NCBI RefSeq assembly: GCF_000014945.1
Contig: NC_008553.1
Location: 1,364,001 to 1,428,000 of the forward strand
Reading direction: 5' to 3'
DNA: 64,000 nucleotides
From: Methanothrix thermoacetophila PT
GTDB lineage: Archaea > Halobacteriota > Methanosarcinia > Methanotrichales > Methanotrichaceae
Below the pieces are notes generated by a model. That model searched no databases, was not told the DNA's origin, and saw only the letters and a list, made by a program, of their open reading frames with translations. Shown here piece by piece: positions 17,046 to 27,055 of this stretch. Both the position numbers and the translations under genes were made by a program. The stretch's first letter is position 1; each line of letters starts with the position of its first letter.

Positions 17046-18983
17046 GTGGGCAATCCAGATAAAAGGCTCATAAGAAGAAAGGCGATATACATTTTCTCGG
17101 CAGCCCTAGCGGCTGCTCTTCTATTCTCCATCGTCTTCGCCGATGATCTCCTCATCTCTGACAGGGCGACGAGATGGTTCCAGAAGGAGTTCAGGGCCCT
17201 CATCGAAAGGGATCAAAGCGACACCACACCGCCTGTCATAACTAATCCCAGGATCTTCCCGTACCAGATCAAGCGCGGAGATCCAAGGGCGGAGATAAGC
17301 GCGAACGTTTGTGATGGATCCGGCATATCCTCTGTATACGCAGAGGTCGGCAGAAAACAGGTGCTCATGTTCGATCTGGATGGGGATGGAAGGTACATCG
17401 GCTACTGCGGCTCGAACCTGCCCCCCGGTGATTATAATATAAGTATAGTTGCCGTGGACAGGGCGGGCAACGCAGCCGTAACCCCATGCAGATCGCTTAG
17501 GGTTCTCGATCCGCAGGACCTCAACGCGAACAGGATCGAGGATTCACTGGAATCACTCGGCCCTGAGGAGACAAGAGTGATAGTGCTTCATGATGACAAC
17601 GTGACAGATACTGCGGGCGAAAAGCTGCACACCTTGGATATCCTCAAGGGAAGCGCCATGCTCGTCCCGGGGAACAAGATCCCAGAGCTGGCCAGGCTGA
17701 AGGGCGTAAGGGGGATCTACAGGGATCAGAAGCTCAGGGTCCTGGGCGGATCATGTGGCACGGAGCAGGCAGGATCAGGCTTGCCCGGATCTCCTGAGAA
17801 CCCGAGGAGAGCAACGACAGGACTTACAGGCAATGGCGTGACGGTCGCGCTCATAGATACAGGCGTGGATGCGGAGCACGACTCTCTAGATGATCTTGAT
17901 GATGATCCAGCCACATATGACCCCAAGATCGTCGCATTCGTTGATATGGTGAACGGCCTGGAGAAACCGTATGATGACAACGGCCATGGAACGCACTGCG
18001 CAAGCCTCATATCAGGCACAAAGGGCATGGGTGTGGCGCCCGGATCGAGGCTTGCTGTGCTTAAGGTCATGGACAGGGATGGATCATGCTATCTATCAGA
18101 TGCTCTATCCGCGCTCGACTGGTGCGCCAAGAACAAGGATACATACGGTATCAGGGTGATATCCTTCAGCGTTGGGGGGGAGAGGAGCTCCGAGAGGCCA
18201 ACGCTCCTCGATGAAGCCTGCAACAAGATGGTCGAGGATGGTATCGTTGTTGTTGTGGCGGCAGGCAACTCAGGACCATCGCCATCCTCCATTGTCATTC
18301 CTGGAGAGGCAGAGGAGGTGATAACCGTCGGCGCGATAGATTCAAGAGGGAAAATCTTCGAGAGATCCTCGCGTGGGCCCACCTCCGATGGGAGGATCAA
18401 GCCGGACATAGTGACCATTGGAGTCGATGTTCCATCAGCGCTTGCAGGGACGAAGGATGATGAGAGCTGCATGAGCGGGACATCCATGGCCGTTCCACAG
18501 GTTGCCGGAGCAGTCGCTCTGCTCCTGGAGGGCTTCGGGAACCTGAGCCCGGCTGATGTCAAGAGGGTGCTTCTCAGATCTGCAGATGATTTAGGTGATA
18601 CAGGCGCTGACAACACGTTCGGCTGGGGGGCGATGAACATCAGTAGAGCTCTGACATACCTGAGAGAAGATCCTGAGATGGTGGCCGGGCCCGAGCTGAA
18701 GAGCGTCGACCTGAGCTCGAATGAGGCAAATGTGGGGGATCTCGTCGTCATCGAGGCGCTTGTCGCAGGCGAGGTAGAGGAGGTGACATCCACGATAAGT
18801 GGAGCTGAGAAGGTGGCGGAGATACCCATGGTCGACTTCGATCTCAACAGCATATACACCACGTTCTGGGAGACAGGTCTCTGGAAGCCCGGGGATTACA
18901 CCATAAATGTCGAGCTTCGCGGGAGGTATGGCGAGAGGATCAGCAGATCCATACCCTTTCGCCTGAACCCCAGGAGGGGATAG
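17046..18983 (+). CDS. Exported subtilisin-like serine protease (S8)
   Basis: A 645-residue protease. GTG 17046 is chosen as start because GAGGT lies seven bases upstream and a signal/anchor segment (about 13-36) follows; the open frame extends further back into the previous gene. A pro-region and an Ig-like segment precede the catalytic domain. The triad is visible: Asp in LIDTGVDAEHD (about 270), His in NGHGTHCASL (about 314), Ser in MSGTSMAVPQVAG (about 479), with the oxyanion Asn in AAGNSGP. A C-terminal beta domain (about 560-640) follows. It completes the exported trio and could process its neighbours or surface proteins. Confidence 0.9.
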   Translation: MGNPDKRLIRRKAIYIFSAALAAALLFSIVFADDLLISDRATRWFQKEFRALIERDQSDTTPPVITNPRIFPYQIKRGDPRAEISANVCDGSGISSVYAEVGRKQVLMFDLDGDGRYIGYCGSNLPPGDYNISIVAVDRAGNAAVTPCRSLRVLDPQDLNANRIEDSLESLGPEETRVIVLHDDNVTDTAGEKLHTLDILKGSAMLVPGNKIPELARLKGVRGIYRDQKLRVLGGSCGTEQAGSGLPGSPENPRRATTGLTGNGVTVALIDTGVDAEHDSLDDLDDDPATYDPKIVAFVDMVNGLEKPYDDNGHGTHCASLISGTKGMGVAPGSRLAVLKVMDRDGSCYLSDALSALDWCAKNKDTYGIRVISFSVGGERSSERPTLLDEACNKMVEDGIVVVVAAGNSGPSPSSIVIPGEAEEVITVGAIDSRGKIFERSSRGPTSDGRIKPDIVTIGVDVPSALAGTKDDESCMSGTSMAVPQVAGAVALLLEGFGNLSPADVKRVLLRSADDLGDTGADNTFGWGAMNISRALTYLREDPEMVAGPELKSVDLSSNEANVGDLVVIEALVAGEVEEVTSTISGAEKVAEIPMVDFDLNSIYTTFWETGLWKPGDYTINVELRGRYGERISRSIPFRLNPRRG

Positions 18984-19085
18984 TCTTCCATCCACAATAG
19001 CGGCAGTGTTTTACGCCATTAGAGGCCGAGCGCCAGGGCAAATCCGCTGCCACCACATTGGTCCAGGACTCTCTCGCTCTGCACA

Positions 19086-20234
19086 TCACGCCTTGAACAC
19101 ATCGCTTGCAGCCCTCACCTCCTTGAGCTGAGCCATGCGGTATCCGGTCACCACCTGCCGCCTTCCCGCAAGCGCGCGGTCGATCTCCACGTCTCCGGTA
19201 TCGACCAGAAGATACTTCAGATCCCTGAGCTTGTGGGGCGTCGCTATCAGTATCAGCTTCTCGGGTCCCACGATCCTCAGAACCCTTGGGCTTATCTGCT
19301 GGCTTCCTCTCCCAAGTATGAACCCCTGAGCACCTATCGGGCTGACTATAATCCTGACGCCCCCATCAATCTCACCGAGTAGCTCCAGGAGATCGCTCTC
19401 AGATGCGTCTTTTAATACAGTCCTCCCGTTCCGGATGACATCAACACCCAGAAGAGTCTTCTCGCATCCGATCAGCTCTGCTATCTTCGCGGTCGTGGTT
19501 CCAGCTCCCAGGATGTAATAGGAACCATCGCTCATGAACTCCCTGGCAAACTGCGCGATCTCTAGCTTGAAGTGCTCCTCATCGGAGCTGGCGTAGACCT
19601 GCTTCCTCTGCTGGACCAGCGCTGGCAGGTAGGGCGTCCTGGCCGTGCCATACAGGCGCACCACAAGCTCTCCTTTCCTGTAGTGCTCCTCATCCACATC
19701 CGCTATCTCCGTCTCCCTCGTCCTGAGCTCGCCTTTGATGTATCCAAAGGCGAGATCTGCAGCAGCCTCAGGGCTCACAGCAAACACGCCAGAATGCATC
19801 TTCACGCCAGAAGGTATGCCTAGGATCGGCATATCCCCGGAGACGGATGCGACATCCCTCGCGGTGCCATCTCCTCCGCAGAAGAGTATCAGATCCACAT
19901 TCTCAGATGCAAATACGGAACACGTCCTTTTTGTGTCCTCAGCTGTTGTTTTTTCCCGAGGAGTATGCACAACATAGTGCTCCACGTCCAGCTCCTGGAG
20001 TAGGCCCTCGCCCATCGGCCCGCCCGCGGTGAGCAGCTGCGCGGGAATATCTCCCCTGGACAGCTCCAGGAGTCTCCTAAAAGCCCTCTCCGCTCTATCT
20101 TTGGATACAGGAGCGGCTCCGAGGCGCTCTGCGAGAGCAGCGACGCCATCGGTGCCCTTGAGCCCGACCGCTCCTCCCATTCCTGCTATCGGATTTATCA
20201 GAAACCCGAGCTTACACCTTCGGCAGCCTGGCAA
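19086..20234 (-). CDS. ATP-NAD kinase-like protein (AcoX/COG3199 type)
   Basis: A 382-residue protein with the NAD kinase-like GGDGT motif in [14 protein letters not shown] (near residue 120) and an N-terminal nucleotide-binding start [14 protein letters not shown]. The [17 protein letters not shown] segment is typical of the AcoX-like branch, whose substrate is not established. The start is TTG 20234, with GAGG about eight bases upstream, overlapping the end of trpB2 by 23 bases, so the two genes are co-translated. True NAD kinase is less likely because the sequence is longer and AcoX-like. Confidence 0.75.
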   Translation of the reverse strand: MPGCRRCKLGFLINPIAGMGGAVGLKGTDGVAALAERLGAAPVSKDRAERAFRRLLELSRGDIPAQLLTAGGPMGEGLLQELDVEHYVVHTPREKTTAEDTKRTCSVFASENVDLILFCGGDGTARDVASVSGDMPILGIPSGVKMHSGVFAVSPEAAADLAFGYIKGELRTRETEIADVDEEHYRKGELVVRLYGTARTPYLPALVQQRKQVYASSDEEHFKLEIAQFAREFMSDGSYYILGAGTTTAKIAELIGCEKTLLGVDVIRNGRTVLKDASESDLLELLGEIDGGVRIIVSPIGAQGFILGRGSQQISPRVLRIVGPEKLILIATPHKLRDLKYLLVDTGDVEIDRALAGRRQVVTGYRMAQLKEVRAASDVFKA

Positions 20235-21579
20235 GCGATTGCCTCACCAGCTCCTCTGGATACTCATAATCCTCGAGGATCCCATCGTTGTACGCATCGT
20301 ACGCAGATAGATCGAAGTGCCCATGGCCGCTCAGGTTTATGAGCAGCGTCTTCGTCTCTCCCGTCTTCCTGCATTGGATCGCCTCGTCGATCGCGGGCTT
20401 GATTGCATGCGCTGACTCCGGCGCCGGGACGATGCCCTCTGCGCGCGCGAAGGTCGTCGCGGCATCGAAGACCTCTCGCTGGTGGAAAGCCTGGGCCTCG
20501 ATGATTCCAGCGTTCACCAGGCTGCAGAGCAGGGGCGCATCCCCGTGGTACCTCAGCCCGCCTGCATGTATCCCGGGCGGCACGAAGTCATGGCCGAGCG
20601 TGTACATCTTGAGCAGCGGCGTCAGGCGCGCAGTATCTCCGAAGTCGTACGTGTACAGACCCTTGGTGAGGCTGGGGCACGCCGTCGGCTCACACGCCAC
20701 AAGCCTGAGCTCCTTCTTGTCATTGAGCTTGTCAGGGATGAACGGGAAGCACACTCCCGGGAAGTTGCTCCCCCCGCCACAGCAGCCGTATATCACATCC
20801 GGGTAATCGTCCACGAGCTCGAACTGCTTCTTGACCTCAAGACCCTCGACGGTCTGGTGAAGGAGCACGTGGTTCAGAACGGATCCGAGGGCGTAGTTCG
20901 TATCATCATGCGTGGCCGCATCCTCAACAGCCTCTGATATCGCTATTCCAAGGCTGCCAGGCGTGTCCGGGAACTGTTCCAGGATTCGCCTGCCAGCGTT
21001 CGTCCTGTTGCTCGGGCTCGGGAAGCACTCCGCACCCCAGACCCGCATCATGCTCCTGCGGTATGGCTTCTGGTCGTAGCTAGAGCGGACCATGTAGATC
21101 GTGCATTTCAGGCCGAAGATGCATGTGGCAAGCGCGAGCGCCGAGCCCCACTGTCCTGCCCCTGTCTCTGTGGCTATCCTCTCTATGCCCTCCTTCATGT
21201 TGTAGTAAGCCTGGGGCACAGCAGTGTTCGGTTTGTGGCTTCCCGCAGGGCTCACTCCCTCGTACTTGTAGTAGATCCTGGCAGGTGTTTTGAGGGCCTT
21301 CTCAAGCCTGACAGCCCTGTACAGAGGTGTCGGGCGCCAGAGTCTGTAGACGTCCCTCACCTCCTCGGGAATGTCTATCCATCTCTCTGTGCTCATCTCC
21401 TGCTTTATAAGGGATCTCGGAAATATCGGCTCGAGGTCCTCGGGCTTCAGCGGCTCATGAGTCGCAGGGTTCAGCGGCGGGTCAAGAGGTCTGGGCATAT
21501 CTGCCGCCACATTATACCATCTCTTCGGGATCTCCTCCTCATCGAGCAGTATCTTGGATCTCAATCGGTTGTCCTCCAT
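20212..21579 (-). CDS. trpB2: Tryptophan synthase beta chain, TrpB2 type
   Basis: A 455-residue PLP enzyme of the TrpB2 branch, which is longer than TrpB1 by an N-terminal extension (residues 1-75 here). The PLP lysine is in GSHKPNTA, the phosphate-binding loop in [11 protein letters not shown]. TrpB2 makes tryptophan from indole, and in many archaea works without TrpA. No trp operon genes are near; the partner downstream is the overlapping AcoX-like gene. Start ATG 21579. Confidence 0.9.
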   Translation of the reverse strand: MEDNRLRSKILLDEEEIPKRWYNVAADMPRPLDPPLNPATHEPLKPEDLEPIFPRSLIKQEMSTERWIDIPEEVRDVYRLWRPTPLYRAVRLEKALKTPARIYYKYEGVSPAGSHKPNTAVPQAYYNMKEGIERIATETGAGQWGSALALATCIFGLKCTIYMVRSSYDQKPYRRSMMRVWGAECFPSPSNRTNAGRRILEQFPDTPGSLGIAISEAVEDAATHDDTNYALGSVLNHVLLHQTVEGLEVKKQFELVDDYPDVIYGCCGGGSNFPGVCFPFIPDKLNDKKELRLVACEPTACPSLTKGLYTYDFGDTARLTPLLKMYTLGHDFVPPGIHAGGLRYHGDAPLLCSLVNAGIIEAQAFHQREVFDAATTFARAEGIVPAPESAHAIKPAIDEAIQCRKTGETKTLLINLSGHGHFDLSAYDAYNDGILEDYEYPEELVRQSLARLPKV

Positions 21580-21676
21580 ATGAATTAAAGAAACAATATG
21601 TTCATCATAGAACCTAAAACCACATTATATAACCTTTTTGAGGATGGTTGTAAAGGATTTCGATGCGGTGCATGCT

Positions 21677-21785
21677 CTTCCCATCCATGCTGTTCAAGCG
21701 CCTGCTCTTGAACCGCAAATGTTTAGCATGGTCAGCGAGGAACCAAACTTCCCATCCATGCTGTTCAAACGCCTGCTCTTGAACC
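21677..21785. repeat. Two 38-base direct repeats with a 33-base spacer
   Basis: Bases 21677-21714 and 21748-21785 are the same 38-base sequence except for one base, separated by 33 unrelated bases. Each repeat contains the inverted pair TTCAAG...CTTGAA. Size and spacing are those of a minimal CRISPR unit, but there is no third repeat and no cas gene in the window, so a simple tandem duplication is equally possible. Confidence 0.5.
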
Positions 21786-21996
21786 ATGGGTTTGCGTGCA
21801 TATAGATATGTCAACAGCATACGAGATGGTGAAGTGCTGCCATTGGGCATTTCTCACTGGCCATCAGGCAGTTCGACCTGTAGCCATGTGGTGGATGGCC
21901 TCAATCACCGAGCACTGTAAAGGGAGAATCTGGCGCATATCACACAATGCTCGGGCGCATGAGATCTCAGTTTTATGAGTTAACGATCCATCGGGG

Positions 21997-22084
21997 ACCT
22001 GTCCGAATAAGAGCTGAATTCAGAAACCTGTAGCTTGTAGCGTTTGGATGCCGGAGAAACTTAATCGTTATTCAGACAGGGGGG
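21997..22084. repeat. 89-bp inverted-repeat element, copy B (88 bp)
   Basis: Bounded by ACCTGTCCGAATAA and TTATTCAGACAGG. A perfect 9-bp direct repeat, CCATCGGGG, lies at 21988-21996 and 22085-22093. It lies upstream of the symporter gene pair. Confidence 0.75.
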
Positions 22085-22223
22085 CCATCGGGGGAAAGTG
22101 TTTTTAACAGGAAAGTGCATCAAAGCACAAAAATATGCATTGAAGTACTTGATATATGGAGGAAAGCATGATACAAACACTCTTGCAAGTCCATGTCGAA
22201 TGCAGATATCAGGGTGGTGCATT

Positions 22224-22319
22224 ATGATCGTTCCCATTCCATATCTGGCGCTTCTGATCTCGATCGCGATAATGCTCTCGGTGACAATCATTCTGCTCAC
22301 GAGGCGATACCATGATTAA
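22224..22319 (+). CDS. 31-residue single-pass membrane protein, symporter partner
   Basis: ATG 22224, with AGGGTGG upstream, opens a 31-residue frame consisting of one hydrophobic helix (about residues 4-26) and the basic tail TRRYHD. Its TAA overlaps the first codons of the symporter gene by eight bases, so translation is coupled. Very short membrane proteins of this kind are known beside solute symporters and are called symporter small accessory proteins; the role is presumably assembly or regulation. Confidence 0.7.
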   Translation: MIVPIPYLALLISIAIMLSVTIILLTRRYHD

Positions 22320-23733
22320 CCAAATACTTCTGCTGGTTTACGTGACAGTAATCCTCCTGCTCTCCTGGAGGTTCCGGCAGGGAACGTTCTCCGGCTTTGC
22401 CCTCTCCGACAGAAACATCGCCACGCCTGCGATCATTGGAATTGCATACACCGCAGCGTACTTCAGCGCAGCATCCTTCCTCGGTGGAGGCGGGTATGGT
22501 CTCACCGCTGGGATGCCATGGGTGGTCTTCTGCGCATTCTTCCATGTCGCATTCGCATGCCTCGCTTGGTTAATGGCTGGAAGGATATGGGCGGCGGCAA
22601 AGGAGTACGACGCGAAGACTGTTCCACAGCTCCTCGAGAGGCGATACGGATCGCCTTTGGGGAAGGTCATACTTGCCGCCATAATGCTCGTTCTTTACAC
22701 AGTGTATCTGGTGCCCATCTTCAAAGGGTGCGCTACGCTCCTTCAGGGGCTGATCGGGGTCACGTACGTGCAGGGTTTGATCTTCACAGTTATCATCGTA
22801 GCAATTTATTACGCCATCGGAGGTCTCCCTGCCATAATATGGATAGGCTTCCTTCAGGGAGTGCTAATGCTCGGCGGTGCGGTGCTGCTTTACAGTAGCA
22901 TGCTCTCTACATCTGGGGCTCTGGAGATCTGGTCCAGAATTCCAGCATATGCGACCTCGATGAGCGGCATCGATATACCCTGGCAGAAGACCCTCGGCAT
23001 GGCATTCTCCATAAGCCTCGGGCTTCTCGCTCTTCCGGATCTCCTGATAATGATATTCTCCGCCAGGGACAGAAGGGTGGTGCGCTTCGCAGGCATCTAT
23101 GGGCCTGTATCCATAGCGGTTTACTCCATCTGCATATTCTCGCTCGGCATTCTCGCATATGGTGTTCTCAGCGGAGAGCAGATCAGCTCATTCATAAAAA
23201 ATCCGGACAGCCTGGTGCCGTTCCTCGCAAGAACCTACCTGCCGCCCGGGTTTGATGCGCTTGTCCTCCTTGCTGCAATATCTGCGGCGATGTCAACGAT
23301 CAGCGCCATAGTTCTTGTTACCACAACCTCTCTGACATCAGACATACTGCACTACATGAGACCAGGCATCTCCGACGCCACAGTCCTCCGCCTGACGCGA
23401 CTGGTCGGAGTGGTCATACTCGCTACAGCAGCGGTCTCGGCGATACGCGTTCCGTCACAGATCGTGCCCCTTGTCTCGATAAGCATGGGTGTGATCGCAT
23501 GCTGCGTCTTCGTGCCGCTTGTGTTCGGGCTATACTGGCGGAGGGGTAATTCGGTGGGCTTTGTGGCAAGCCTTCTCGCATCGTTCATCTCCATCGTCAT
23601 CTGGAACTTCTACGGGAACGCTCTCGTCCATCCCGTCTTCGTGGGGCTGATCTGCGGAGGCGCAGCATACATCACAGGCAGCCTTTTCACCTCTGGTTTG
23701 GGCACACCAAATCCAGATACGCTGAAAAGCTGA
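22312..23733 (+). CDS. Sodium:solute symporter (SSS family)
   Basis: A 473-residue membrane protein with about thirteen hydrophobic helices. The early segment YFSAASFLGGGGYGLTAGMPW and the later ISAAMSTISAIVLVTTTSLTSDI are typical of the SSS family, which includes ActP/MctC-type acetate and monocarboxylate carriers as well as amino acid carriers. In an obligate acetate user, acetate is an attractive substrate, but this is inference. It is translated together with the 31-residue protein in front of it. The gene ends facing endonuclease V, with a T-rich stretch between. Confidence 0.8.
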   Translation: MINQILLLVYVTVILLLSWRFRQGTFSGFALSDRNIATPAIIGIAYTAAYFSAASFLGGGGYGLTAGMPWVVFCAFFHVAFACLAWLMAGRIWAAAKEYDAKTVPQLLERRYGSPLGKVILAAIMLVLYTVYLVPIFKGCATLLQGLIGVTYVQGLIFTVIIVAIYYAIGGLPAIIWIGFLQGVLMLGGAVLLYSSMLSTSGALEIWSRIPAYATSMSGIDIPWQKTLGMAFSISLGLLALPDLLIMIFSARDRRVVRFAGIYGPVSIAVYSICIFSLGILAYGVLSGEQISSFIKNPDSLVPFLARTYLPPGFDALVLLAAISAAMSTISAIVLVTTTSLTSDILHYMRPGISDATVLRLTRLVGVVILATAAVSAIRVPSQIVPLVSISMGVIACCVFVPLVFGLYWRRGNSVGFVASLLASFISIVIWNFYGNALVHPVFVGLICGGAAYITGSLFTSGLGTPNPDTLKS

Positions 23734-23761
23734 GGCCCAGAGCAGCGCCAACCATTCATTC

Positions 23762-23780
23762 CACATATTTTTATTCTTTA
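23762..23780. terminator. AT-rich bidirectional terminator
   Basis: The sequence ACATATTTTTATTCTTTATT lies in the 47-base gap between the converging symporter and endonuclease V genes. T-runs on the plus strand suit termination of the symporter transcript. Confidence 0.4.
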
Positions 23781-24452
23781 TTACCGCGTCATTCTTGCCC
23801 TTTTCAGTGACAGGATATGCGCCAATCTCAAGGGTTCCGGCACTCGATATCCTCTCGCGCAGTTCAGCGCTATCTCGATCGCGGAACTCAGATCTGACAT
23901 GTGGCCTGGTGATACGAACACCGGCCTGACGTTCGTCCTGGTGCGGAGAGCGGCGCCCACAACCTCCCCGCGATCAACCAGCAGGGAGAAAGATCCTCTT
24001 TCCCCATCAGGTTCGCGGAACTCCCCCCAAAGCCTGGACTTCGCACAGCCTATGGAGGGGCGGTCGAGGAGCAACCCGAGATGGCTCGCCTCCCCAAATC
24101 TGCGCGGATGCGCGATACCCTGACCATCGAAGAGCAGGACATCCGCCTCATCGATCCCCTCAAGAGCCCTGAGGATGACAGGACCCTCGCGAAACGTGAG
24201 CAGCCCCGGAATGTAGGGATAAACCACATCCATCTCCGCGAAGGATACGTCGAGGAGGCGCATATCATGGTAATCGAGCAGAACAGCAGCAGCATGTGCC
24301 CTCGATCCCGAGAAAGAGACATCTGCTCCTGCCACAGTTTCCACGCGATCCACCCTCTGAAACCTCACACTTCCGGCCAGCATCTTCTGTATCTCAACTG
24401 CTTCGTCCGGTCTTACATCCCACGAATGCAATGCCCTGTATCTCATTCCCAT
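23781..24452 (-). CDS. nfi: Endonuclease V
   Basis: A 223-residue repair nuclease that nicks DNA (or RNA) one base 3' of deoxyinosine. Characteristic segments are AGADVSFSG (metal-binding Asp), YPYIPGLLTFREGP, and FDGQGIAHPRRFGEASHLG, all conserved in the family. Start ATG 24452 or ATG 24446. It is monocistronic and diverges from the thioredoxin/NHL gene. Confidence 0.92.
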   Translation of the reverse strand: MGMRYRALHSWDVRPDEAVEIQKMLAGSVRFQRVDRVETVAGADVSFSGSRAHAAAVLLDYHDMRLLDVSFAEMDVVYPYIPGLLTFREGPVILRALEGIDEADVLLFDGQGIAHPRRFGEASHLGLLLDRPSIGCAKSRLWGEFREPDGERGSFSLLVDRGEVVGAALRTRTNVRPVFVSPGHMSDLSSAIEIALNCARGYRVPEPLRLAHILSLKRARMTR

Positions 24453-24615
24453 CCAGCCAAATACCAGAATGTGATGCTCTCACAAGCATCTCAGCGCATC
24501 CAGTGCATTTCAGCTCAGCGGGAATCACTCAATTCAAATGATGCAGATTTGTAAGACTGCGATGAATCCTCCTGCGACCACAAGAGTGATCTGCACACAA
24601 TCCAGAGCAAACCCC

Positions 24616-26052
24616 ATGATAGCCCCTGAGTTCCCAGAGGATCTGGTATGGCTCAACACCGACCGCAGGTACACACTGAGAGACCTCCGCGGCAGGTTTG
24701 TCCTCATTGACTTCTGGACATACTGCTGCATAAACTGCATGCATGTCGTTACCGACCTAAAAATGCTTGAGGAGAGATATCCTGAGCTTGTGGTGATAGG
24801 GGTTCACACCGCCAAGTTCGAGAACGAGATGAGAGTGGAGAACATCGAGAAGGCGATAATGCGATATGGAATCGAGCATCCAGTCATCGTGGATAGCGAT
24901 CGAACCCTGTGGCGCGCATACGGTATAAGGGCCTGGCCGTCTTTCGTCCTCATAGCGCCGGACGGGGAGATCCTCGGGAGGACCTCTGGAGAGGGGATAT
25001 TCTCGATCCTTATGCCAATAATGGAGCAGCTCATTCCGGAGTACGAGAAGCGCGGAAGCCTCCATCATGGAAAGCCGGCGCCCAGAGCGACACATAAGGG
25101 CGTTTCCGGAGCACTCTCCTTCCCCGGAAAGGTGATCTCTGGTGGAGACAATATCTTCATCGCGGATTCGAACAATAACAGAATACTGATCGTCTCTCCT
25201 GACGGTGATCTGATGGACGTTATCGGCTCCGGAGAGAGGGGATACAGTGATGGAGATTTCAGCGAGGCACGGCTCTTCAGACCCCAGGGGATCGCTATCG
25301 TCGGGGATGTTGTTTACATCGCAGATACAGGCAACCACATGGTCAGGGCGGCGGATCTGAGAAGAAGAACTCTTGTGAGGATGGCAGGAACGGGAAAGTC
25401 ACGGCATCCTGGCCTTGGGGGCAGAGGCGCTGAAGTATCACTGAGCTCCCCGTGGGATCTCGTTTTCGTTCAAGATCATCTCTACATTGCGATGGCAGGA
25501 TCACATCAGATATGGAGGATGGATCTTGAGGGGATGGTAGAGCCTTATGCAGGATCAGGTATCGAGGGGCTCGCTGATGGACCTCTGGAGCAGGCTCGCC
25601 TGGCCCAGCCGTCCGGGCTGACGACCGATGGGAATAGGATATACTTCGTCGACAGCGAATCTTCATCACTCAGGGTAATAGATGGCGATGTGAGAACGCT
25701 CATCGGAAGGGATCTCTTTTACTTTGGGGACATCGATGGTGATTTTGGGAGGGCCAGGCTTCAGCATCCACTGGGGCTTTTTTACAAAGAGGGATCCATT
25801 TATGTCGCGGATACCTACAACCACAGGATCAAGAAAGCTGACCTCTCGAGCGGATCCATTCACACCACCGCCGGAACTGGGAGTCCCGGTTTCGCAGATG
25901 GTCCTGGTGCTCAGGCTGCGTTTAATGAGCCCTCCGGCCTCACCTTTCTGGGGGATTCGTTATTCATAGCGGATACCAACAATCACGCCGTTAGGATATA
26001 CGATCAGAGATCAGGGGATGTCTCCACGATGAGAATCGATACGAAGAAATAA
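24616..26052 (+). CDS. Thioredoxin-fold/NHL beta-propeller protein (NHLRC2-like)
   Basis: A protein of 478 residues from ATG 24616, where family similarity begins (APEFPEDLVWLNTDR); ATG codons at 24538 and 24562 in the same frame are alternatives, none with a clear ribosome site. Residues 5-150 are a thioredoxin-like domain with the redox motif FWTYCCINCMH. Residues 170-475 hold five or six NHL repeats of the form GVVYIADTGNHMVRAADL. The architecture is that of NHLRC2-type proteins, whose function is not settled. No signal peptide is seen. The following radical SAM gene begins one base after its stop codon. Confidence 0.8.
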   Translation: MIAPEFPEDLVWLNTDRRYTLRDLRGRFVLIDFWTYCCINCMHVVTDLKMLEERYPELVVIGVHTAKFENEMRVENIEKAIMRYGIEHPVIVDSDRTLWRAYGIRAWPSFVLIAPDGEILGRTSGEGIFSILMPIMEQLIPEYEKRGSLHHGKPAPRATHKGVSGALSFPGKVISGGDNIFIADSNNNRILIVSPDGDLMDVIGSGERGYSDGDFSEARLFRPQGIAIVGDVVYIADTGNHMVRAADLRRRTLVRMAGTGKSRHPGLGGRGAEVSLSSPWDLVFVQDHLYIAMAGSHQIWRMDLEGMVEPYAGSGIEGLADGPLEQARLAQPSGLTTDGNRIYFVDSESSSLRVIDGDVRTLIGRDLFYFGDIDGDFGRARLQHPLGLFYKEGSIYVADTYNHRIKKADLSSGSIHTTAGTGSPGFADGPGAQAAFNEPSGLTFLGDSLFIADTNNHAVRIYDQRSGDVSTMRIDTKK

Positions 26053-26053
26053 T

Positions 26054-26938
26054 GTGGATCCTCCTGATTACATGATGATCCTCAGGCCATTCGATCCATG
26101 GCGGGGCAGCCTCTGCACATGTCCGGAGAAGCTCAGCCTCAACCCCTACACAGGATGCGCGCATGGTTGTCTGTACTGCTACGCATCCTCGTACATAAGA
26201 CACTTCAGCGATTGCAGGCCGAAGGGCGGGATCGACCGTCTAAGCTCCGAGATTGCTAGGCTGCGTGGGGATGAGCTGATATCGCTCTCCAACAGCTCCG
26301 ATCCATATCCTCCTGTGGAGAAGGAGCTTGGAATCACGAGATCTTGCATATCGCTTATAAAGAGAAAGGGTCTGAGGCTGCAGGTTGTTACAAAATCAGA
26401 TATCGTGCTCAGGGATGTGGATCTTCTCTCAGATATGAGAGCTGCGGTCTCCATTACAATCACATCACTTCGTCTGGATGACAGGCTCGAACCCGGAGCC
26501 CCTTCAAGCATTATGAGATTGAAAGCCATCAGAAAGCTCACTGATGAGGGCATACCGGTAGCTGCAAGGATAGATCCGATAATACCGGGGATGAACGACT
26601 CTGAGATCGATGCACTTGTGGAGAGCGTCGCAGATGCAGGCGCATCTTATGTCATATCATCCACCTACAAGGCCAGGCAGGATAGCTGGCGCCGCATGTC
26701 TCTTGCATTTCCTGAGGTCATGCAGAGCCTGAGGCCGATGTACTTTGTTCATGGCGAGCGTATCGGCGGCTACCGCTACCTTCCGCATGAGATCAGGCAT
26801 GCCATACTCTCGCGCGTGAGGGATGCATGTCATCTGCACGGAATCCGCTTCGGCTCCTGCAGAGAGGGTTTCGGAAGCGACGCTTCATGCGACGGATCCC
26901 ATCTCACAGAGGCCCAGAAGCATCGTATTTTACGATGA
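26054..26938 (+). CDS. SplB-like radical SAM protein
   Basis: A 294-residue protein of the COG1533 (spore photoproduct lyase-like) group. The radical SAM motif CAHGCLYCYAS supplies three cysteines for the [4Fe-4S] cluster, in the family context SLNPYTGCAHGC. Additional cysteines (FGSCREGF, DASCDG) occur near the C-terminus. These proteins are often annotated DNA-repair-like, but the archaeal members have no proven substrate. GTG 26054 or the ATG at 26072/26075 is the start; the gene is tightly packed behind the NHL gene, so co-transcription is likely. Confidence 0.8.
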   Translation: MDPPDYMMILRPFDPWRGSLCTCPEKLSLNPYTGCAHGCLYCYASSYIRHFSDCRPKGGIDRLSSEIARLRGDELISLSNSSDPYPPVEKELGITRSCISLIKRKGLRLQVVTKSDIVLRDVDLLSDMRAAVSITITSLRLDDRLEPGAPSSIMRLKAIRKLTDEGIPVAARIDPIIPGMNDSEIDALVESVADAGASYVISSTYKARQDSWRRMSLAFPEVMQSLRPMYFVHGERIGGYRYLPHEIRHAILSRVRDACHLHGIRFGSCREGFGSDASCDGSHLTEAQKHRILR

Positions 26939-26941
26939 AAG

Positions 26942-26960
26942 TCTATATATACGAAGAATA
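26942..26960 (+). promoter_or_regulatory. TATA box for the secreted SdrD-like gene
   Basis: TCTATATATACG stands about 105 bases upstream of the TTG start at 27056. This predicts a leader of roughly 80 bases, in which a very strong ribosome site AGGAGGAGG (27042-27050) is found. Confidence 0.5.
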
Positions 26961-27055
26961 ACGAGTGTAGAGCCGAGTTCTTCTCGAAAGGGAGAATGTT
27001 TGGTAACTGTCACGCAAAAGCGGATAATCGACACATCAGATAGGAGGAGGATAAA

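Noticed and set aside
21614-21850. 78-codon frame spanning the 38-base direct repeats
   Set aside because: The frame consists largely of the repeat itself (EQ.FEQHGWE...), has no ribosome site, and resembles nothing known.
25340-25670. Minus-strand frame opposite the NHL repeats
   Set aside because: Shadow of the beta-propeller repeats on the plus strand.
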